Notes: generated by a model not told the origin, from the letters alone. A stretch of DNA of 64,000 nucleotides from Anisus vortex (GCA_949126835.1 OX421506.1:18638215-18702214), one strand, 5' to 3'; shown: positions 46,190-58,762, counted from the stretch's first letter. Program-made: numbers and translations.

Positions 46190-46440
46190 AGATGAAGCGA
46201 GGTAAATCGTTTAGCTATTTGGTCTCAACGTACTAAGGGATTGTTTGGCCAGCACAACTTCAATTCGCTTATACGTATTCTAGCGGGTGTTTTCGCACCC
46301 TATCAGAGCTGGGTAGGCTATTTCGGGAACATCCTCAGCTCCCTACTAAATTTTAAAAAATCGGTATAACCAGATTTGAACACAAGACACGTGGGTTATT
46401 GAGCCAACGCTCTTATTACAGACCACCGCCTGTCTAATCG
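46190..46440 (-). mobile_element. tRNA-derived SINE copy (diverged)
   Basis: GATTGTTTGGCCAGCACAAC and TATCAGAGCTGGGTAGGCT are in the right order, with a degenerate head (CCAGATTTGAACACAAGAC). Confidence 0.6.
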
Positions 46441-46904
46441 TACTAATAGTTCTATTTGTTGTTTGGGGTGAGTGCAGAGCCTTGTGTAAAAGGTAGTCGG
46501 ATTCACTGAAAGTCGTCTATTTCTGGTGGAGGCTGGACTGGATAGGAATACAATTTATAATGGGGGGCGTATCTCCGTTACACTTAATGGGCCGGCCGCC
46601 ATTGTTGTCGTCGTTACGTCTTTGTATGCCGACCAGTAAAGGGGGGGGGGGAGAAACAGCGGAACAGATTGCACTTGACATCCTCTTGTTCCCTTCACCC
46701 CCCCCCCCCCCAGGCCCACGTGGCCTAAAAAGGGATTTAAGGCGCGGGAGGGTGGGTGATATGGGGACAAGTGGTTTGGCTACCAGGGGCATTACGCTTA
46801 TCGATTCAACTAGGGCGTCATTTAAATTTACATGGAACTGAATCGAGGGGGAAAATTTGAGACCGTAGAAGAATGGGGGTGGGGGGTGGGGGTCAAATCA
46901 AGTA
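46441..46904. other. no recognised gene; poly-G and poly-C runs
   Basis: Less AT-rich, with G10 near 46638 and C12 near 46699. Open frames on both strands are short and without domains. Confidence 0.4.
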
Positions 46905-46919
46905 CAAAATTACGTTGGG

Positions 46920-47182
46920 GAATAGAGAAAGAGACAGAGATAGCGACAGAGAGAGAAAGAGAGAGAATTATTTGAGAGAAAGAGAGAGAGAGTGAGACGG
47001 AGACACAGAGAGAAAGAGTGAAAGAGAGATAAGAAGCGACAGTAAGAGACAAAGAGAGAGAGAGAGAGAGAGACACTGAAAAAGAAAGAGAGAAAGTCAG
47101 AAAGAGAGAGAGAAATAGTGAAAGAGAGAAAGAGAGAGAAAGAGCGACAATGAAAGAGAAAGAGAGAGAGAGAAAGAGTGAA

Positions 47183-47217
<35 letters not shown>

Positions 47218-47225
47218 CGGAGACA
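46920..47225. repeat. purine-rich (GA)n tract
   Basis: About 300 bases almost entirely of GA, GAAA and GAGAC words. Confidence 0.92.
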
Positions 47226-48649
47226 GATTACTTTACGAGATGGGCAGAGTGCTAGAAGACACGGGAAGGGGGCTGAATGAGGACGGTGTCGAGGGGCGAT
47301 ACGTGCCTCAGGGGTTGTCACATTTCTTTAGAGCTAATGATGACGACGGCATCAATATGGAGATGAAGACAGGGCCGCGAAGATGTTACACAAGTACTGC
47401 GTTTAACATCGGATCCGCCGTTGCCATGAATTCAACCCTAAAATTATTCAGCGTGACCCCGGATATAATTAGACTTTGAAGAGATAAAAAACACACATAC
47501 ACAAATAAGAATAAATTAACAAAAAAAAAAGACAACGGAAGCAAAAGGCAAACTTTGTTTGTTAAATATGTCTTTAACTAGACTATTGGTCACTATATTC
47601 GAAAGGTTCGCTTCAAACTAGTTTTTAAAAATGCTTAACTAACGTGTTGTAAATAAATTTGTTTAAAAAAAAATGTCCGCGCTTAAAAAACGGTTTGTAT
47701 AAATTATATATAGGTCGTATCATTTCTATTTACAGTCCAATTTAATTTAAACATTTTTCTAATCCCAAAAGTCCAAAAATTGTATTTTTTAAATTAACGC
47801 TTGTGTGCCATCCATCGGTGTGCCCCTCTTCTGTGAGGCACGTACCACCGGGCTACGAAACACAACTTTAAAAGAAAAAAAGAGGCGCCTAGAAACACCG
47901 AGGGCGGAGCTCGATGAGCGTGTGTAAAGGCAAGCACAACAACATAGGTATTAAACTTAAAAGTTGCCAGCAAACAGAGTAGGTCAGATATCCACATGTT
48001 GAGATAACTTTGACCTCCATTATCTCCTCCTTCTTGTGTACACAAGCCCAAGTCAAAACGGTACGCGCAGATACAAAGGATAAACAAACGCTACGGGAAA
48101 GAGAGAAACCCAGAACCGTACAAATTTTTCCAGGCTTTGATTTAGATCTAACACTTTCAGATCTCCAACCGGTTTTTTTTTCAAAAACTTTTTCTGGGAC
48201 TACAAGGTTAGGATCTATTTGTTGACGTATTTTGTCAACGTTGGTCTGTTTGCCACAATTAATTAGACTAACAAACCAGTCCTGGTACTGACAGAGTTAT
48301 ATATATATCCTATATAGGGACATTAGTGTAAATATACTATTTCAAGATGTTTGACTGTGTTCAAATAAAGATTCAGTGGTCCACACGTCGTTGCAGTCTC
48401 TATCTGACAAGCAATACAGAATAGCCTACTATGGACAAAAAATTATGGGGAACAAAAAGTAGTATTTTCCAGACCCTTTAACAGTTTTTTTTTTCCACAT
48501 AATAACGATACTGTTTACCAATCCCTTGTTTAAAATTCAAATAGTCATTAGTTGGTAATTTCCTATTGTAGAAAGTACCCCCCCCCCCTCTCTCCGGGTG
48601 TCCATGATTTGTCATATTATGTTTTGTCCGGAAAATCCACTGTTCAAAA
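47226..48649. other. no recognised gene
   Basis: 47226-47470 is GC-richer and open on the plus strand. No domain or splice context is convincing. The rest is AT-rich. Confidence 0.4.
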
Positions 48650-48905
48650 ATAACTATTTTGTCATGGTGGGTTCGAATCCCAGTTAAACACAAGCTTGTT
48701 TTTACCTGAGTCAGAAGAATGCCTCTGAGATTATCTCAACTCTATTTAGTGAGTACAAGACATTAGGTAGGGGCGTAGGGGACAGTTTAACGAGTAAAAC
48801 ATTGTCCTGGTCGCACAATCCCCTTGTATTCCCCTTAGCCACGGAAACTGCTGAACGCTGCTTCACTAGCCCTATGGGTCAATTTGGTCCAACATTAAGG
48901 GACCA
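48650..48905 (+). mobile_element. tRNA-derived SINE copy
   Basis: B box GGGTTCGAATCCC at the left (48670), then the body (GTCGCACAATCCCC, AGCCACGGAAACTG, TGCTTCACTAGCCCTATGGG). A plus-strand copy. Confidence 0.72.
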
Positions 48906-49060
48906 CTACTACTTAGCCTACTTACTAACAGCACATCGTATTGTCGCCTATCCAAACTTTGGCACCTAGGGCGCCCCCGCCCCTCAAGTTACACAAATAT
49001 CTCGAGGAATAAAGGCGGCCTTAAAAAGACATATTAAAACATGATTCAAAGATTAATTAA

Positions 49061-49133
49061 CCCTTACAGTCCCGGGCGCGTATATAGCGGAGCTGAAGGC
49101 AGCATAGATAGAAGTAGCCCGGTACGGGAAGGG
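49061..49133 (+). mobile_element. 73-bp piggyBac-like mini-MITE, copy 1
   Basis: CCCTTACAGTCCCGGGC at the left and GGTACGGGAAGGG at the right are inverted, flanked by TTAA on both sides (49057-49060 and 49134-49137). TTAA target and CCC/GGG ends are the piggyBac signature. Confidence 0.8.
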
Positions 49134-49137
49134 TTAA

Positions 49138-49716
49138 ATAAAGCTTAACCGATTGAGGAGTAATGGGGGGGGGGAATGAGTACACTAGATCTATATTATT
49201 ATGCGAATAAATAAATAAAATAGAGTACAGACTGAAGCAGTTAATGTGAATACGCCAATAACAACAACACGTACATCTCCAAATGGCCGACATTATTGTC
49301 ATTTAGACAGGTAATGTTTATTCTTCTACCTGTTATTGTTGTGTCACCCCTCCAGCCTATTCCACCCTTTTATTTCCTGGCACTAATTTTTTTTTTCTTC
49401 TCAAGAAATAATGAATCCTTATGCCATGGTATCACCCAGTACGAAGACATATGCGCATGCTAATTTATGCAAATTTATAGCGTGCGTCATGAAAGTTTAT
49501 CCCGTGCACTCTATGCCAACGTGAGTTTAATTTGAAGATTTAGATTCAGTCTCTACCCACTAGCCTATAAAACATAGAAATACACTAAACTTAGGAATGT
49601 GAGAAAGCTCACCACAGACTTAGCTTATATTGGCGTTTTACACACATGTTCGATTTTAACGGACTTCTTGTCAACTGAAGAAACGTAAAATTTAAAACAA
49701 AACAAACTTAAATTTG
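49138..49716. other. no recognised feature
   Basis: A G9 run near 49165. Nothing else recognised. Confidence 0.5.
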
Positions 49717-49775
49717 ATGGCTGCTCAAGCCGCTAGTCAGTTTGGCTATAAAGAAAGTTATAAGTAAAAAGCAAA
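49717..49775 (+). repeat. short dispersed repeat
   Basis: CTGCTCAAGCCGCTAGTCAG and AAAGAAAGTTATAAGTAA recur at 51731-51776. Unknown family, same orientation. Confidence 0.7.
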
Positions 49776-49859
49776 CTGTGGCTACGGTGACTAAGTCTAC
49801 ATAACTGAGTCGCTTTAATAAATGTTTATTTTTAAAGTCGTAGGTATCAATCGATTCAA

Positions 49860-49970
49860 CGTTAAAAATGCCGAGAATTTCATCCGTGTCAGGAGGGTTT
49901 CCCTGATTCTCTGCGACTTGGCGTTGTGCTGGTCACCACAGTCCAAGTAAGCTCTTGAACGCTTTTTTTT
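49860..49970 (+). mobile_element. SINE body fragment
   Basis: GTTTCCCTGATTCTCTGC, GGCGTTGTGCTGGTCACCAC and TGAACGCT follow the SINE body order. Diverged. Confidence 0.45.
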
Positions 49971-50059
49971 TTCTGGAATGGTTACTTTACACGGTCTTAA
50001 ATAAATGTTATTAAGGATGTGGAGCAGAAAAGGGTGACATAATGTGCGCTAATGGGTGC

Positions 50060-50188
50060 CTGACAATAGTTGGTGTAAAGTAAAGGCGGCTCTGGCATTG
50101 TGCTGGATACACATTTCTTAGTATGCCGTGGCCACAGAAACTGGTGAACGCTGTTTTACTGGGCCTTTGATAAATTTGAAGGGTAGGC
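50060..50188 (+). mobile_element. tRNA-derived SINE, 3' half
   Basis: TGCCTGACAATAGTTGG, GTAAAGTAAAGGCGGC, ATTGTGCTGGATACACAT and GCCGTGGCCACAGAAACTGG. Confidence 0.72.
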
Positions 50189-50818
50189 CTACGTTTTGAG
50201 AACTGCTAAGAAATATCTTCGATTCTTTTACCCTTGCTGAACTATTTAATGAATAAAATATGTTCATTAGTGAAGAAAATCTCCCTCCCTCACTCCTCCC
50301 CTGTTTACAGATCTATATATAGTACATACATTTCTATAGGTAGTTATATAAAAAGTAGGATCAATACTTTGTGCTATTTGGGTCAACGAAACAAACACGC
50401 TTCCCCCCCCCCCCCCCTTCGTTTTCTCACACAGAGATTAGTAAAATAGAATAATACACTATTGGACGTTGAGTATCACATTCTTGTATTGAACAATATA
50501 TATCCATGTATACCAATGTATATTTCTATAACTATATTATAAAATGTGCGGTATTCTACAGAGAGAACTAAGCTCTAACACTCACTAGAAGTATGGATAA
50601 TAGGTTCAGTGTAAAATATTCTACTCTTTATAGATTATCTGGAACTAAAAAGAAATGTTGGGTTATTTTTTTTTAAAGACAATTTCTAACTTTTCTAATT
50701 GCGTATGTAATAATATTTTTAAAAGCATAGACCTCTATATAATTGTATAAACAGAACTATATGTTTATGATCGTAATTCACATTTAAACATTTCATGTGT
50801 CTACCCATGCTGTGATGG
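50189..50818. other. no recognised feature
   Basis: C16 run at 50403. AT-rich otherwise. Confidence 0.5.
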
Positions 50819-50975
50819 GTAGGCCTACCTGACATTAGTTGGGGTAAAGTAAAGGCGCATTGTGCTGGCCACACATCCCCTAGTATGCCGTTGCCACAGA
50901 AACCGAAGAACGTTGCTTCACCGGTCCTACGATTAATTTGGTCTGACGGTATACTTTACTTTATCAATGTAAAGC
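50819..50975 (+). mobile_element. tRNA-derived SINE, 3' half with tail
   Basis: CCTGACATTAGTTGGGG, GTAAAGTAAAGGC, GTGCTGGCCACACATCCCCT and TTGGTCTGACGG, ending in TACTTTACTTTA. This shows the family's 3' end. Confidence 0.75.
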
Positions 50976-51726
50976 CCCGTTCTCCCCCCCCCCCCTTTCT
51001 ACATAATTTAAAACAACTAACAACTCATGGACCTACAAGTAGTCTATGCCACAAACCCGTTAAAAGCATGTCAAACACTCAAGTCCACCTCTCCCTTCTC
51101 CACCCACTAATCCTAACCGCAACGTCTGGTTATAGCACTAGCCCTAACCTTTACATTGGCTTAAAAAAAAACAGTTGACCTATATATCAGAACAAGTTTA
51201 ATAGCCCCTCAGTTCATGCACCTATCAAATCCTAAACTAGTGTTTGGGAGAGGGAGAGAGAAGGGAGGGGGAAAATTTCTGGTAGTCAGTTTAGAAGAAT
51301 GCCTGACAAGTTCTATAAATATAGACTTCTATTCTATTCTTACAGATTTAAATCAATGTTTGAACAAAAAAAAAATGTTGCTCCAGCTATGTCATAGACA
51401 ACACAAACCCCAGGCTTCTACTGAACACGTGTGACCTAATTTTCTGTTTAACAAAAAAAAATGTATAAATAATAATATGACGATAAAGTTTATTTAAAAG
51501 GCATTTCAAATAAAGATAAAGAAGAAAAAAAGTTTGTGCTTGTGTGTGTGGGGGGGGGGGGAGGGGGGGGGGGGGGTTGGGGTTGTAGATATAATACAAA
51601 ATCAACACAATTAAAAGTGCACTTAAACAATTGAGAATGACTCTCGCCACTCTTTTGTCTTCCCAGACATGTAGATCTATACCCAAAAATATAGTATCGG
51701 CACCCATGATAGACTTAATAAATGTG
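50976..51726. other. no gene; large G-run
   Basis: A nearly pure G stretch at about 51549-51577, broken by one A, and C11 near 50985. Frames here are low complexity. Confidence 0.5.
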
Positions 51727-51780
51727 CTGCCTGCTCAAGCCGCTAGTCAGTCTGGCTTTAAAGAAAGTTATAAGTAATAT
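51727..51780 (+). repeat. short dispersed repeat, second copy
   Basis: Matches 49717-49775 over roughly 50 bases. Confidence 0.7.
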
Positions 51781-52152
51781 ACAAACTACAAGAAAACCCC
51801 TGCCAACGCCCATATCTTAGTATGCAGTTTCTCATAGTCTTTCTCTCTCTCTTTTTCCTCTTTCCGTCTGCTCTTTTTTTTAGAAGACGATATGAAGTGT
51901 GACACCTTTGTTGTTCGCCATAGGACTCAAAAAGGAAAGGCGCGGTTGGATGAGGGGTTGAGTAAAGAGAGGGGGAGAGAGAGGAGGAGGTGGGAAGAAC
52001 CTGGTTTGGTGGGTGAGGGGGGTCGGACTCGATTTCATCACCGTCATCTTTTGCCTACACGCCAACAACAACTTCAAAAAAAAAAAAAAAAAAGAAGCTT
52101 TGAATGCAGTCAGTATCGATTCTAAACCTTCAAGGTTAGGGTTGTGCTATAA
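51781..52152. other. no recognised gene
   Basis: CT-rich near 51840, A15 near 52078. Nothing else. Confidence 0.5.
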
Positions 52153-52156
52153 TTAA

Positions 52157-52229
52157 CCCTTACAGTCCCGGGCGCGTATATAGCGGAACTGAACGCTGCA
52201 TAGATAGAAGTAGGTCGGTACGGGAAGGG
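52157..52229 (+). mobile_element. 73-bp piggyBac-like mini-MITE, copy 2
   Basis: Same length and nearly the same sequence as 49061-49133, again flanked by TTAA (52153-52156 and 52230-52233). Confidence 0.82.
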
Positions 52230-52233
52230 TTAA

Positions 52234-53773
52234 GCCTGCTTGGTCCCTTGGTGGTGTTGTGTATGAAGTGAAGTTGTTTTTATAGTTGCTGCCTTTTTAT
52301 TTGAAATATCATGCTGTCTAGTTACGTAAGAATTGAACGTGAGTGCTTGGTCATTATTTGAGATCGCTACCATAATATAAATAGAGTTTCACTTTCTTAA
52401 ATTTAAAATAGATTTTGTAAAAAAAAAAAAGACAATGTTAGAGCTTTTGAGGTTTGGTATTGAGGTCAAGGTTACGAAAAAAAAATCCTCACTCTTGGTT
52501 TTAACGAGTTCAGAGTCAAAGAGTACGCTGCCGTAGTCTCTCCAGCCCAGCACATTTTTTTGATTTTTTTTTTGTTTACGTATATAATGTATAGAGTAGG
52601 CCCGACTAAATATAATTTACGTTTCTTAGAAATTCTAAACTGACCTACTCTTAATTGGGTCAAGTGAAACGTAATAAGACGCATAGAAAATTAAAGGGAA
52701 AAATAAATAAATATGTCACTATTGACAATTGGTTTTTCTCTGTCATAGAATCACTGGTAAAATTGACAGTGTTAAAGGTTTATTAGTTTAATTTAATGCT
52801 AATTTGTTTTCAAATAGTATGTTTTGATTCTATTATAAAGTACATTATAGTTACATTATTTTGACTTTATACATTCAAATTTATGATTTATCAATAGCTT
52901 ATGGATTGTTAAAAAAATAATAATTAGACATATAATTGATCTACATATAAGTTAATTAACGGTGAAAAATGTGTTAATGTTACATTAACCCAATAATTTC
53001 ATAGACAACAGTCAAAACATATTCTAACTTCCTGCGATATCCACGTTTAACGATCCGCGAAATAGTAACATATCCACTGGATACAACTGGAACACTGACA
53101 CGGGTAATCCATTGAGAAATAAATATGTTACACTCTGTTGTTGTTTTTTTTACACACGCAATAATAACATTATCATCAAGAGAAAATTTTTAACACTCTT
53201 GTAACAAAAATTGCTTGTCATTACTCCACACAGAAAACATACAACAACAAAAACTATGTCACTTATTGACAGAGTGACATTTGCCACAGTATCCAGGTAG
53301 TTGTGAAACAAAAAAAATAACAACTTTTTTTTTTGTGTTATTTGTTTGTCTATCTCAGCCTTGAAATTTTTTTTTCTTAGAGTGCGAGCGGCCGTAAGGT
53401 CAGCCTGCCTTTAAAGTATGCGACACACTCACACACTCAAAAGGAAACACAAACACCAGAGGGATGGGGTGTTTTTTTTCCTCCCTCTTCTTCTACTTCT
53501 GCTTCTTTTTACTCGCTCGCCATTTTCAATTTGGCGCGGTTTGCCACGAGCTTTGAGGCCAGAAACGTTGTCCCCGCCTCCTTTTTTTTTTCGTTCTTTT
53601 TTTTTTTTTTTTTGAAAGTTTTACTATTTCCTAGAGAAGTGCAATACGATAGAGCTATGTTCCTTTGTTTTTAAAAACAGATGTATCTACGGTGATCGGT
53701 GTTGATCATATTTTTTATTTTTTTCTTTCTTTGATAAAGCTATTTCTTTTAGGTTTAAAAAAACATGCTTTAA
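52234..53773. other. no recognised gene
   Basis: AT-rich, many A/T homopolymers, T17 near 53596. No supported frame. Confidence 0.5.
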
Positions 53774-53781
53774 GTAGCAAC

Positions 53782-54920
53782 CAAGGACTACTGAAGACAG
53801 GACGTGCAGAATTGAATTTCTGACTTCCTAGCTAAGGCCAGTTTTTTTAACAGTAGCGATACACTCCCTTGGCGCAGTGATATAATGTTAACTATTATTA
53901 AGTAACTAACAAAATTCTTTACTAATATATTTCATTGTATTAATGGTTTATGTCATTTTCATTTATTTAATGACAAAGAACGATCTAATAGCCATTAAAA
54001 TGTCTTAATAATTACCAAGCATGAGCGCACTATTTTTGAAGGAGTATGAATAGAAGGCACAGTTTGATTCCAACATGGATACTTGTTGTTGATATTTTAC
54101 TTCACTGCGTTTGTTTTCAATTTTTCGATCGTGTATTTTTATCAAAATGCTAATAAATGTGGTGTAGTTAATTGTGAAGGTAATTATAATGCTGCCAACA
54201 AGTGTCGTTTGTTTAAAGTGCCAAATAGTGCATGTATACCATTATTGAAAGCAGAAAATATAAGAGGATAGCACAATGTTTGTTTATTTGTAACTATCAC
54301 AGTCAATTTACATTCTTTATATTCCTTGGTCATGAAAACACAAATAAATTTTGCCATAGACATAGAAATCAAATTATCGTATTTATAATAATGGTACATG
54401 TACCACTTGGCAAAATTCTCAACCCAAATAATCGACTTACTTCATAATCACTTTTTTTAGAGGCTGTGCATTTGTCTCTTAATTATGAGCGAGATAAATT
54501 TTATGGATGGGTTACGTTTTTCCCTTTTTAGGTCAAGAAATAACGATTTTTTAGAATTTTTTTTTCACTTTATTTTATTCCTTAGGTGACCCCCCACACG
54601 AAACCGTCAACACCAACCGCATATATATATAGGGTATCATGTGTACGGCCCTAATAATTCAATCATCTAAATAGATCTTAAATAATATTCAAATGCTCTT
54701 TTAAACCCTCTCAATCCTAACCCCTCATTAGTAAACGGCCCTGCACATTAACATTATTGACAGTATTGACATTATTGAAATTAATTATGTTAGTTACTTA
54801 ATAATAATTTACTTCATATATAAGCTCGACAAGCGAGTGTATCGCTACTGTTAAAAAAACTGGCCTTAGCTAGCTAAGTCAGAAATTCAAGTCTGCACGC
54901 CCTGTCTTCAGTAGTCCTTG
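53782..54920 (+). mobile_element. P-element-like transposon, non-autonomous, copy 1
   Basis: 1139 bp. Long (~86 bp) inverted ends start CAAGGACTACTGAAGACAGG. The 8-bp duplication GTAGCAAC is exact (53774-53781 and 54921-54928). The interior keeps the beginning of a THAP zinc-finger frame (54145-54271), the N-terminal DNA-binding domain of P transposases. A base missing just after the original start relative to copy 2 shifts it. The catalytic domain is absent. Confidence 0.85.
54145..54271 (+). pseudogene. THAP-domain N-terminal fragment
   Basis: Encodes NKCGVVNCEGNYNAANKC then RLFKVPNS: the first two zinc ligands of a C2CH THAP finger (C-x4-C) and its following strand, then a stop. The C-x2-H half is lost. 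The frame joins unrelated upstream sequence because of a 1-base deletion at the start. Confidence 0.7.
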
Positions 54921-54928
54921 GTAGCAAC

Positions 54929-57065
54929 CTACATTACATACTATTTCATTCGTAAAATTGCTGCTTAATAATAATTTGTACAACTTAACATCGTTTAAAT
55001 TACTAAAATTCGTTAAATGGGAAACTCGATTCTTTTCAATCATTCACTTAAGCAGGCTATTTCTAACTAGGTGTCTATCTCTCTCTTTCTATGCGTCTGC
55101 ATATTCGTCTATCTAAAATCTATCTAACAATTTATCGTATGCATCTAACGTTTCTATCCATGTATATAATAAGTATGTAAATGTAAGGATCTAACTATTA
55201 CACACATACAAAGACATCCACCGACCCATTTAGGCTTAGCCCATTCATCCACTCAAAGAACGCATAAGTATTAAATGAAAGAGAGAGTGAGACGAGGAGA
55301 GAGAGAGAAAGAAAGAGAGAGAGAGAGAAAGAAAGAGAGAGAAAGAGAGAAAGGTGGGGAGGGAATGAGAGAGAAATCACGGTTTCACGGTTAGACCTTT
55401 TCATCGCGTTTGTTTCAGAAAGACACATGGAGGCCATGGCTAAAAGCTAAAATGGTGTCACATAATGTTAAAGACGCTCCTCCTATAGCGAATGTAAAAG
55501 TCTATTAAACCGGGCAAGTCTTCCTGCTCATTAGTCGAGGGAGTAACGTAAAAAGGGGTGGTCCAAGTTATCTTAGCGCCAAAGGACGAGGGCACGCCGC
55601 ATGCTAGATATTCCGTGGGCCTATGCACCACCCTCCCATATGAAATACCCCGGAATCATCAAAGACGCGACATTACCTCGTAGGCCGGCACTTTCGCCTT
55701 GTAGTACGCTCAGAAACATCGGGCTTGGCGAGACATTATTGTTGTGCCTATTGAATCCTACTTTTTAAATATATTTGTTTTTTCCACTATTAGTAGCAGT
55801 GTACTTTAAATAAGTGAAACAGCTTCTTGTGGATTTTCCTAATCGAACAGTTTTATGTAGGCTTAATCTACCCGGGAGAAAAGCCCCATAGATTTTTGGG
55901 GAATATATTAAATACTGCAATCATATAATCAAAGCAAATAACAAAAACTGAAGTGGAATAATTATTATATGATTTTTTATGTGGTTTTTATTTTACATTT
56001 ATCGTCAAATATTACACTTAGAGGTTTCCGTACCTTTATCAGCCACTACTAATAGAAAACCGTAAATTTCTCTCCATTCACCCATGGCGTAGTGTGAACA
56101 CGGAAGCTTTGTGCTTCGGTTCCCCCTTTGCGTTTTCCAATGATATGAGTAAAGAGGGGAGAGGGGGGGGGTGATTACTACGCGCTCTCATCCAACCCGC
56201 CTTTAAAAAAATTATCAATGGCTTTATGAAGACGGTGGAATTCGAGAGCGTAGCTAGTGAGAGGTGGCTGGGGTGAAGAGGGGTTGGAGGGAGGGTGAGG
56301 GGTGAGGTCAGAATTTTAGGGTGGAAGACGCCACCAGTTGTGAAAGGAAGCAAGAATACAAACGAAAAAGAATACATCGCGACCTCTAAGAAAATAGTTT
56401 GAAGTTAAATGAGAAGGAAGTAGTAACTGGAACTGTTGGACGAGGCAGAGGGTGAGGGGGACTATTCTTTTAAACATGAGAAAGTTGCGATGGAAGATTA
56501 AAGGGATCCCCGCGGACTTAAAAATATAATACCGGCCCCCTTTCTGTTTAGTTTTTTTTAATGTTTAGGCTTATGGGGTAGAGTGTAAAGGGGGGGGGGG
56601 TAGTCTATCTTTCATCGAAGTCGTTAGTGCGTAAATGGGAAATGGATAATGTAATCAGATCGCTCCAACCCATGGGCCTGTCTGGGAGTATAAGGAAGGT
56701 AAGAGTGTAGTATTTTTTTTTTTTTTTACTACTAGTCTAGCTGTCCCCTTGTGGACAGGTTAAGCCTCAATGCAAAGATTGTGTATAGATGTGTATATTC
56801 AAAGACAGATAGTGTGATAGGGCCTACACATATTTCTTTATAGAACTTTATATAAACAAAAGAACAAACCACTGTGAGAACTGCAAGGGCTATAACTCTA
56901 TGTTACTATACTTTTTCGGTGCATTCTTTTGTTTGACTTTTGTGCTTACAGTTTATATAAATTTGCATACTTAGGCATACATTTATTTAATTAAAATCAA
57001 CTAATGTATCAGCATGCATTTTAATTATGATTTAATAATAAAGAGTGTCTTTTGTGGGAAAAAGG
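54929..57065. other. no recognised gene; GA tract and G-runs
   Basis: (GA)n at 55278-55350, G10 runs near 56163 and 56589, T15 near 56711. Small frames lack domains. Confidence 0.5.
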
Positions 57066-57067
57066 AG

Positions 57068-57300
57068 GTACAGTGGCCGAGCGGCAGCGCATTAGGCTGG
57101 CGTATCTAAGGTCCTGCAGCGTTCAGCAGTTACTGTGGCCACGGCATACTATGGAATTGTGTGGCCAACACAATGCCAAGTCGCCTTTATTTTACCCCAA
57201 CTAAAGTTAGGTACCCGTCAGAGCTGGGTAGACTCAGGAACACCGTACAGACCCGAGAACAATCGTAGCCTTCACCAGGATTCGAACCCAGTCCTATGAG
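57068..57300 (-). mobile_element. tRNA-derived SINE copy with a second tRNA-like segment
   Basis: The minus-oriented body (GTGTGGCCAACACAATGCC, GTCAGAGCTGGGTAGACTCA) and B box (GGATTCGAACCCA, inverted) are clear. At its left a plus-strand GTGGCCGAGCGGCAGCGCAT resembles a tRNA A box, so two tRNA-like pieces face each other. Confidence 0.7.
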
Positions 57301-57515
57301 TAAGAACAGATTAAATTTTATTTCATTTTCCAAAGATATTGCCAAAAGAAAACGATGGATCGTGAACGTCAGACGTGAAGAATCACCTATTTTTTTTATT
57401 CCCAAAACTTATTGCTTGATGCAAAATAATTTTCGTTGTTTATTTCTATGTATCTAGCGATTTTTTCTTTTTTTACTAACCAACTAACGCTACTCTTGAC
57501 AACTGTATTTTAAAA
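57301..57515. other. no recognised feature
   Basis: Nothing recognised. Confidence 0.5.
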
Positions 57516-57677
57516 AATAAGCTAAATTTAACTTCAAACCCGACTAACACTTTGAGTATTAATTATCGCAATAAGCTAAATTTAACTTCAAACCCGACTA
57601 ACACTTTGAGTATTAATTATCGCAATAAGCTAAATTTAATTTCAAACCCGACTAACACTTTGAGTACTAATTATCGC
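57516..57677. repeat. 54-bp tandem repeat, three copies
   Basis: Units at 57516, 57570 and 57624, starting AATAAGCTAAATTTAACTTC, with two substitutions in the last unit. Confidence 0.95.
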
Positions 57678-58754
57678 ATACTCTCTTTTGTAGCCTTTGT
57701 ATATTTCTAAAAGACCAGAACTGACCATCGAGCTTGAAATAAATTGTCTCGCAAAAGCATGTTTTTATATTGCTGGAAATTGTTGATTATGTGTAATTAA
57801 TACTCTTTATATTGATCATTCTATTTCAATCTACTTATTAGTTACTTAAAAAAATCATACAGAAAACATATAAATATAAAGAGAGAAAACAGCTAATCAG
57901 TCTAGTTATAGTTTAATTGTATACTATATTATTATTTGTCTTTACAAATCTACACATACTAATGTTACAGATTTAGTGGTACTTAATTATATTAATTCAT
58001 AAAACAGGATATCTCAACAACTTGTTCTTTAATAAGTCTTGACTGACAGGCTGTATGACTAGGGTGCACCTCACAGTATCAAAAAAATCTTGTACAGTAC
58101 AGTCGTCAGTTCAACACACACACACACGCCTATATAATATGGATAACATCTAACAATAATAACTGTTGCAATAGATAAAGATAATTTCTGACTATGGGTA
58201 TGGAACAACATTGTTATGATAGACTTAAAATACACATACTTTTCTAATTTGACAATAATATAATTTATGGATAACAATAACAATGTATTAGTAAATAATA
58301 ACATGATGATGAATTAATCTTACTCCGTGTCTCAAGTCTCAAACGGTAACTGCATGAAGAGATGTCTAAAGGTTCAACACCAGTGTGACATTCTAGCAGC
58401 CACCTCCCCTAGCAAGGGTGTGTAACTGACTGGCAGCTGAGACTACTGAGACTGAGAGCGTTTCTCTCAAGCCCCTAACTGCGCATGTCAGACATTCCCT
58501 TGAGACACTAGGCATATACACATCATTAGGCCTATACAATAAAAACTATTATAAACACTATATTATTATTAACTTCCTTATTCTAACAAAGTTAGCTCTC
58601 AACAGAAATGAACCGGAAATTTGTGACCACGTTTAACCATGACCTAATAAAACGGCCAGGCCTCAGTAAAACTTGTCCATTTTGCTTTGCAACCACTCCA
58701 ACAGCAAAGCCCCCCCTCTTTTCTTACATCTGCTTTTTAAATAGACAAAGATGT
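57678..58754. other. no recognised gene
   Basis: AT-rich. The stretch 58370-58500 is GC-richer but without a frame. Confidence 0.5.
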
Positions 58755-58762
58755 ACACAAAC

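Noticed and set aside
53418..53615. Low-complexity 65-codon frame
   Set aside because: Made of T-runs and CTT repeats; no coding signal.
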